A DNA stretch of 8,188 nt, taken from a bacterium (lineage in GTDB: Bacteria; Patescibacteriota; Minisyncoccia; UBA6257; 2-01-FULL-56-20). Location: NCBI GenBank assembly GCA_021813155.1, contig JAKALK010000041.1, positions 1-8,188 of the forward strand, in the 5' to 3' direction. Below, piece after piece: positions 5,133 to 8,188 of this stretch. The notes below the pieces were generated by a model. The model saw nothing but the letters and a program-made list of their open reading frames with translations. It was not told the origin of the DNA and ran no database searches. Both the position numbers and the translations under genes were made by a program. How positions within the stretch are numbered: position 1 is the first letter of the stretch; each line of letters opens with the position of its first letter.

Positions 5133-5768
5133 TTATTGACCGGGCTTAATAGCGGCCAAAGCTAGAGCATAGTTCTCTTCAGCTTTTTCCCAATTTACAA
5201 CCTGCCACCAATTTTGAACGTATTCGGGCCGTCGATTTTGGTATTTAAGATAATAGGCGTGCTCCCATACGTCGAGACATAGAATCGGTGTCTTATTATC
5301 AGAAAGAGGACAGTCTTGGTTAGGAGTGGAATGAACTTCCAACCCGATTAACTGAGTTAAGCTTAACCAGGCCCAACCGCTGCCGAAGCGGCCGATGGCG
5401 GTTTTCGTAAAAAGACTCTGAAATTCTGAAAAATTACCAAAAGTTTTATCGATAGCCTCCTTAAGGTGCCCAACAGGCGTACCTCCACCCTGGGGTTTCA
5501 TTATTTGCCAGAAAAAACGGTGATTGAAATGGCCTCCCGCATTATTGCGGACTGCTTCACGAATTTCTTCTGGAATCGTTTTTAGGTGTTTCAAAAGGTT
5601 ACCGGCGGGCTCATCTCCAAATTGAGGATATTTCTCGATAACGCTGTTTAAATTGTTGACGTAGGCCTGATGATGTTTAGAGTGATGAATCTCCATTGTT
5701 TGGGCATCGATGTAAGGCTCTAGGGCGTCATATGGATAAGGCAACGCTGGGAGTTTGTGTTCGGTCAT
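5133..5768 (-). CDS. sodA: Superoxide dismutase, Mn-type
   Basis: Converts superoxide to oxygen and hydrogen peroxide. With 211 aa and no signal peptide it should be cytosolic. The N-terminal helical hairpin carries H28 (IHHSKHH) and H83 (HFNHRFFW). The C-terminal alpha/beta domain carries D166 and H170 (DVWEHAYY). These are the four metal ligands, all present. Residues that separate metal types point to manganese: NNAGGH (75-80) with Gly where Fe enzymes have Gln, and NQDCPL (150-155) with Gln-Asp where Fe enzymes have Ala-Gly or Ala-Ala. Cambialistic use cannot be excluded. No SD precedes the ATG; the leader of about 30 nt has a 4-codon mini-ORF (ATG at 5779) whose TGA overlaps the sod ATG. 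The promoter is an extended -10 at 5806-5814, with an 11-bp inverted repeat over its -35 zone. Acylphosphatase follows on the same strand. Confidence 0.95.
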   Translation of the reverse strand: MTEHKLPALPYPYDALEPYIDAQTMEIHHSKHHQAYVNNLNSVIEKYPQFGDEPAGNLLKHLKTIPEEIREAVRNNAGGHFNHRFFWQIMKPQGGGTPVGHLKEAIDKTFGNFSEFQSLFTKTAIGRFGSGWAWLSLTQLIGLEVHSTPNQDCPLSDNKTPILCLDVWEHAYYLKYQNRRPEYVQNWWQVVNWEKAEENYALALAAIKPGQ

Positions 5769-5805
5769 GTTTTTAGCATCTTTATTTGTTTAATCTTACA
5801 TCTTT

Positions 5806-5814
5806 ATTATACCA
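5806..5814 (-). promoter_or_regulatory. Extended -10 promoter of sod
   Basis: The minus strand reads TGGTATAAT (complement of 5806-5814), identical to the SHOCT-tgt promoter core. At the -35 distance (5829-5834) the sequence is GCCGTG, not a -35 box, and belongs to the inverted repeat at 5827-5856. Transcription would begin near 5799, about 31 nt before the sod ATG. Confidence 0.6.
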
Positions 5815-5826
5815 CATAATAAATAA

Positions 5827-5856
5827 GCCACGGCGTTTATTGGCCAACGCCGTGGC
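5827..5856. repeat. Perfect 11-bp inverted repeat upstream of sod
   Basis: GCCACGGCGTT (5827-5837), 8-nt spacer TATTGGCC, AACGCCGTGGC (5846-5856). Read on the minus strand it is followed by TTATTTATT, so it could terminate transcription arriving from endonuclease IV. It also covers the -35 zone of the sod promoter and so could be an operator. Both readings are inference. Confidence 0.6.
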
Positions 5857-6024
5857 AGGTGGAAGAGACGAGCAGCACAACTATCGCGCTTTTAATACTA
5901 TAGCAAAATCTTTAACAAAAATCGCCGTGACTAGTGGTGAGCATGAGTGGCAGTCGCGGCGATTTCCAAATGATTCGCCCCTGACGGGGCATGGTGAGCG
6001 CTAAGAAAATTTTACTTTTTTATT
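5857..6024. other. Hairpin-rich intergenic stretch between endonuclease IV and sod
   Basis: The gap between the sod ATG and the endonuclease IV stop is 256 nt and I accept no protein gene in it. Besides the sod promoter and inverted repeat it holds a long stem at 5919-5965, a short one at 5977-5990 (GCCCC TGAC GGGGC) and an AT-rich stretch at 5895-5918. A 72-codon plus-strand frame crosses it (5786-6004), but it spans the sod promoter region and all the hairpins and has no SD, so I do not call it. Confidence 0.5.
5919..5965 (-). terminator. Terminator hairpin of endonuclease IV
   Basis: AAATCGCCGTGACT (5919-5932) and AGTCGCGGCGATTT (5952-5965) form a 14-pair stem with a 19-nt loop; one pair is U-G on plus RNA and A-C on minus RNA. 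On the minus strand it continues CGGCGATTTTTGTT, a good U tract, 60 nt after the endonuclease IV stop. The long stem and loop are larger than a minimal terminator needs. Confidence 0.6.
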
Positions 6025-6873
6025 CTAGCTAAAACAAGATTTCAAAACGTCGATATTCCATTCATCAGGACCTAAGCGATCAAGGCCGGGAACTTCAAGG
6101 AGCCAGGCCTTGTCGTAAAGACGTTTTTCTTTGGCAAGATTTTTGAAACTATCTAAGCCAATAAAACCTTTTCCAAGGTTTTCATGTTTGTCGTGGTGGG
6201 AACCAAAGGCGGTATTGGAGTCGTTTATATGAAGGGAGACGATGTTTTCGAGACCTACTTCCGTGTCCCATTCGTTTAAAAGTTTTTTGATATTTTCGGG
6301 AGTGTAATTTTCGATGATGCCGGCTTCGAAGGCGTGGGCGGTGTCGAAACAAATTTTAGCGCGAGGAGAGTTTATTTTCTTAAGGAGCTTACCTATATCT
6401 TCCGAAGTAGCGCCAATTTTATGACCTCCGCCAGCGGAATTTTCTAAAATGATTTGGGATTTCCCGGGAACGTTTTTAAAAACTTCTTTGACGCCATTTG
6501 TAACGTTTTCTATCCCCTGCTCTTTTGGCGCTTCTTTGCCTGAGCCAATATGAAAAATTAAACCCTGGGCGCCAATAGCTTCGGAGATTTTTAAACTGTC
6601 GGTTAAACTTTTAACCGACTTCATACGCAAAATTTCGTCAGGACTCGCTAAGTTGACTAAATAAGAGGCATGGATAAAAACTGGCCCGACATTTGATTCC
6701 TTTTGGGCTTTTTCAAACTTTTCGATGTCGGTTTCGCTTAGTGGCCTTACTGCCCATTGTTGGGGGGCAGAAGCGAAAATTTGAACAGCTTCGGCGCCAA
6801 TGCGCTTAGCGTTTTCGAAGCATTTATACAAACCACCCTGGGTTGAAACGTGAGCGCCGATTTTAGGGATCAT
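6025..6873 (-). CDS. nfo: Endonuclease IV (AP endonuclease)
   Basis: Cuts DNA 5' to abasic sites and removes 3'-blocking groups in base excision repair; a TIM-barrel enzyme with a three-zinc centre. All nine expected metal ligands are visible: H68 (FIHASYLVNLAS), H108 (IFHIGSG), E144 (LENSAGGG), D177 and H180 (CFDTAHAFEAG), H215 (SLHINDSN), D228 and H230 (HHDKHENLGKGFIG) and E260 (LLEVPGL). Length 282 aa and spacing are close to the E. coli enzyme. The start is the ATG at 6873: IPKIGAHVS matches the usual first strand, so nothing is missing. There is no SD; a TATAAT (complement of 6891-6896) would give a leader of only about 11 nt. The gene lies between two terminators (pilin upstream, its own at 5919-5965) and is probably a single transcript. 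Confidence 0.96.
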   Translation of the reverse strand: MIPKIGAHVSTQGGLYKCFENAKRIGAEAVQIFASAPQQWAVRPLSETDIEKFEKAQKESNVGPVFIHASYLVNLASPDEILRMKSVKSLTDSLKISEAIGAQGLIFHIGSGKEAPKEQGIENVTNGVKEVFKNVPGKSQIILENSAGGGHKIGATSEDIGKLLKKINSPRAKICFDTAHAFEAGIIENYTPENIKKLLNEWDTEVGLENIVSLHINDSNTAFGSHHDKHENLGKGFIGLDSFKNLAKEKRLYDKAWLLEVPGLDRLGPDEWNIDVLKSCFS

Positions 6874-6890
6874 GGTGTAAATATAAGCTT

Positions 6891-6896
6891 ATTATA
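6891..6896 (-). promoter_or_regulatory. Candidate -10 element of nfo
   Basis: TATAAT on the minus strand (complement of 6891-6896), just after the pilin terminator T tract. Transcription from +7 would leave an 11-nt leader without SD. No -35 consensus or extended -10 TG is seen. Confidence 0.4.
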
Positions 6897-6900
6897 ACTC

Positions 6901-6936
6901 AAAAAATTACCCCCAGCAGAAATTTCCTGCCAGGAG
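6901..6936 (-). terminator. Terminator of the pilin gene
   Basis: CTCCTGGCAG (complement of 6927-6936), loop GAAATTT, CTGCTGGGGG (complement of 6910-6919) form a 10-pair stem with three G-U pairs that are valid only in minus-strand RNA. TAATTTTTT follows (complement of 6901-6909). It lies 25 nt after the pilin stop. Confidence 0.75.
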
Positions 6937-6961
6937 CGATGAGGTGTCCGGTATTACCGGG

Positions 6962-7381
6962 CTAATTCTCAGAATCATCCGACGTGCAGACCAGAGTACC
7001 TGCTTCGTTGATCGTCCAGGTGTCCGGTGTCGCATCGTCGTCAAGGCCTGGGCTTGGGACGTTGGCGGTGCAAGTGAAGGTATTGGCTCCAGCCACGATT
7101 GAGTAGATGTACCGTGCCGAGGCCGGAATTTGGACGCCAATCCGTGAGAAAGCGTCCTGGTCGTTCCTGGTAGCGGAGATACCGTTGCCCCAGTAGGCGT
7201 CGTTCTCCTGCCGATACACCTGCTCCATCATGTAGATCTGCTTGAGGAGCTGCTTGGCTTCGCTCTGTTTGGATTTGGTGCTGGCGGCCATGAAACGCGG
7301 AATCGCCAACGCGGCCAAGATTCCGATGATGGCCACAACGATCATCAATTCGACCAGAGTAAAGCCCTTTTTGTTTTGCAC
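6962..7381 (-). CDS. Type IV pilin / type II secretion-type major pseudopilin
   Basis: A structural subunit of a type IV pilus or related fibre. The class III signal is clear: short basic leader MQNKKG, cleavage after G6 by prepilin peptidase, then FTLVELMIVVAIIGILAALAIP, the hydrophobic helix with E11 at mature position 5 and Pro at mature position 22. The globular part (about 35-139) has aromatic-rich AYWGNG, a beta region, and two cysteines (C104 and C132) that could form the D-region disulfide. The acidic C terminus is LVCTSDDSEN. At 139 aa it is a normal small pilin. It starts with GTG, 4 nt after AAGGAGG, and has its own consensus promoter, structured leader and terminator, so it is a single-gene unit. 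The gene is GC-rich (about 63% in the 60 bases counted), unlike its neighbours. No prepilin peptidase or assembly ATPase is in the window. Pilus and pseudopilus roles cannot be told apart here. Confidence 0.93.
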   Translation of the reverse strand: MQNKKGFTLVELMIVVAIIGILAALAIPRFMAASTKSKQSEAKQLLKQIYMMEQVYRQENDAYWGNGISATRNDQDAFSRIGVQIPASARYIYSIVAGANTFTCTANVPSPGLDDDATPDTWTINEAGTLVCTSDDSEN

Positions 7382-7464
7382 GTTTCCTCCTTGTCGCTTA
7401 GCGACTTTGCGGATTAACAGCCTACTACCGTAATTTCAAAATTACTTAAGTACCGAAAACTCTC
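7382..7464 (-). promoter_or_regulatory. Structured leader of the pilin mRNA
   Basis: About 83 nt between predicted transcription start and the GTG. It holds a 16-nt near-palindrome GTAATTTTGAAATTAC (complement of 7430-7445), a GTCGC-TAA-GCGAC hairpin (complement of 7393-7405), and AAGGAGG (complement of 7386-7392) immediately after that hairpin. Pairing of the hairpin next to the SD could tune translation. No known riboswitch is recognised. Confidence 0.45.
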
Positions 7465-7470
7465 CCGCAT

Positions 7471-7499
7471 AGTGTATATTATTGCCTCTGTTTTGTCAA
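7471..7499 (-). promoter_or_regulatory. Promoter of the pilin gene
   Basis: TTGACA (complement of 7494-7499), 17-nt spacer, TACACT (complement of 7471-7476) on the minus strand. Transcription should begin near 7464. The -35 box lies 30 nt after the stop of the upstream FMN reductase gene. Confidence 0.65.
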
Positions 7500-7528
7500 T
7501 AGTCGCACCAATAGCTGTAGCAACTAAG

Positions 7529-8092
7529 TTATATTTCTTTTTTTGAAATTTTCGCGGCTAGTTCGAGAGTTTTTAGGATAAGGGTTTTTAGTTGTTCTAA
7601 AAGTTTTGAGTCGATTAGGTTTCCCTTGGCGTCAAAAACTTCCGCAGCATTTCGGATCATTATTTGCGGCTGAGGCAGAAGTAAGACGTTCAGCGCGGTC
7701 ATAATTTGCCTCAGGTGGGGTTGGGAACGAAGAGTGCCGTAGGGACCATTTGAAGCGCCGAAAATGGCACCAACTTTGCCGCTAAATGGATTGCCTCCAC
7801 GAGAGGTCCAGTCGATCATATTTTTAAAACCACCGGGGACGGAGTAGTTATATTCTGGCGAGGCAATTAGAATGACATCCGATGATTCGATGGCTGATTT
7901 TAGTTTCGCAACTTGATCGGGAATGCCCTGATCTTGAATATCCTGATTATAAATCGGAAGGTTAAGTTCACTGGGTTCGATTTCACTCACTTCCGCTCCA
8001 AATTCTTCTGCAAATTTTTTGGCAATCTGCAGCGCCTTTCGATTGTATGATTCTTTTCTTAGGCTGCCTGAGATAGCGAGAACTTTAAGCAT
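7529..8092 (-). CDS. NAD(P)H-dependent FMN reductase family flavoprotein
   Basis: A 187-aa flavodoxin-fold protein of the NADPH-dependent FMN reductase family (PF03358; ChrR, YieF, SsuE and azoreductase relatives). Such enzymes bind FMN and reduce flavins, quinones, azo dyes or metal oxyanions with NAD(P)H; cytosolic. Marks: phosphate-binding loop SGSLRKESYN (8-17) after strand KVLAI; PEYNYSVPGGFKNMIDW (79-95), the family signature around the flavin ring; GASNGPYGTLRSQPHLRQIM (112-131). Full length; the C terminus is a Lys-rich helix. The ATG at 8092 fits the standard N terminus (MLKVLAISGS); no SD is visible and no clear promoter stands in the 96 AT-rich bases upstream. Chromate or quinone reduction as a specific role cannot be read from sequence. 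With sod in the same window an oxidative-stress role is plausible but only inferred. Confidence 0.92.
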   Translation of the reverse strand: MLKVLAISGSLRKESYNRKALQIAKKFAEEFGAEVSEIEPSELNLPIYNQDIQDQGIPDQVAKLKSAIESSDVILIASPEYNYSVPGGFKNMIDWTSRGGNPFSGKVGAIFGASNGPYGTLRSQPHLRQIMTALNVLLLPQPQIMIRNAAEVFDAKGNLIDSKLLEQLKTLILKTLELAAKISKKEI

Positions 8093-8188
8093 ATTTATCG
8101 GTATTTTGTTTTATTATTTAAATTTAATTTTGCTAATTTATTAACTTACTTTCGAACCAGGAGGAGTCTCTTTTTCCGGAATTAAAAT

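Noticed and set aside
5786..6004. 72-codon plus-strand open frame upstream of sod
   Set aside because: It spans the sod promoter region, the inverted repeat and two further hairpins, has no SD, and its predicted protein shows no domain, signal or composition typical of real genes.
6948..6960. CCGGTA-T-TACCGG palindrome just after the pilin stop
   Set aside because: Only 6 bp with one central base, no U tract, and a better terminator follows at 6901-6936; likely chance or a minor 3' structure.
7382..7464. Cyclic-di-GMP (GEMM-I) riboswitch in the pilin leader
   Set aside because: A CCGCAAAG stretch followed by a hairpin faintly recalls GEMM, and such switches do precede pilin genes, but the leader is too short and the other conserved blocks and the tetraloop receptor are missing.
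8150..8180. tRNA T-arm-like GGTTCGAA at the right edge
   Set aside because: The flanking bases do not pair as a T stem and no acceptor, D or anticodon arm can be drawn on either strand.

Overview
The window looks like a piece of a small, streamlined bacterial genome of Candidate Phyla Radiation (Patescibacteria) type. This is an inference from gene style: mostly AT-rich genes (about 40% GC where I counted), short intergenic gaps, several starts without a Shine-Dalgarno (SD) sequence, TTG/GTG starts, a lone type IV pilin, and a small membrane SHOCT protein next to tgt. No rRNA, tRNA or other taxonomic marker is present to confirm it. I see no insertion sequence, CRISPR array, integrase, phage gene or tRNA.

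Layout, left to right. At 1-100 there is a minus-strand promoter and a strong SD for a gene running off the left edge. At 101-1267 (-) is a Glu/Leu/Phe/Val-type amino-acid dehydrogenase. At 1405-1722 (-) is an unrecognised GC-rich small protein, possibly longer at its N terminus (to 1797). At 1926-2636 (-) is a DEDDy 3'-5' exonuclease of the PolB-like family, followed by a hairpin terminator. Upstream of it are tgt at 2673-3824 (-, TTG start) and a membrane SHOCT protein at 3839-4093 (-), which form a tight operon driven by an extended -10 promoter near 4170. The only confident plus-strand gene is a secreted 3D-domain protein at 4308-4730. It has a consensus promoter followed at once by a terminator-like hairpin. 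Then come acylphosphatase at 4829-5104 (-) and Mn-type superoxide dismutase at 5133-5768 (-), which probably form a two-gene unit. Endonuclease IV lies at 6025-6873 (-), a type IV pilin at 6962-7381 (-) with its own consensus promoter and about 83 nt of leader, and an NAD(P)H-dependent FMN reductase-family flavoprotein at 7529-8092 (-).

Taken together, the known genes are housekeeping or maintenance functions: oxidative-stress defence (SOD, flavin reductase), DNA repair (endonuclease IV, exonuclease), tRNA modification (Tgt), cell-wall or surface functions (3D protein, pilin) and amino-acid redox metabolism (dehydrogenase). I see no dedicated new multi-gene system.

The most unusual signals are regulatory or compositional: the promoter plus hairpin ahead of the 3D gene; two copies of an extended SD arrangement, GGGAGGTGAT followed at proper spacing by ATT rather than ATG; the hairpin-rich interval 5769-6024, whose 11-bp inverted repeat covers the -35 zone of the sod promoter; and two GC-rich islands (the unknown protein and the pilin) with strong SDs, in a background where most genes lack one.
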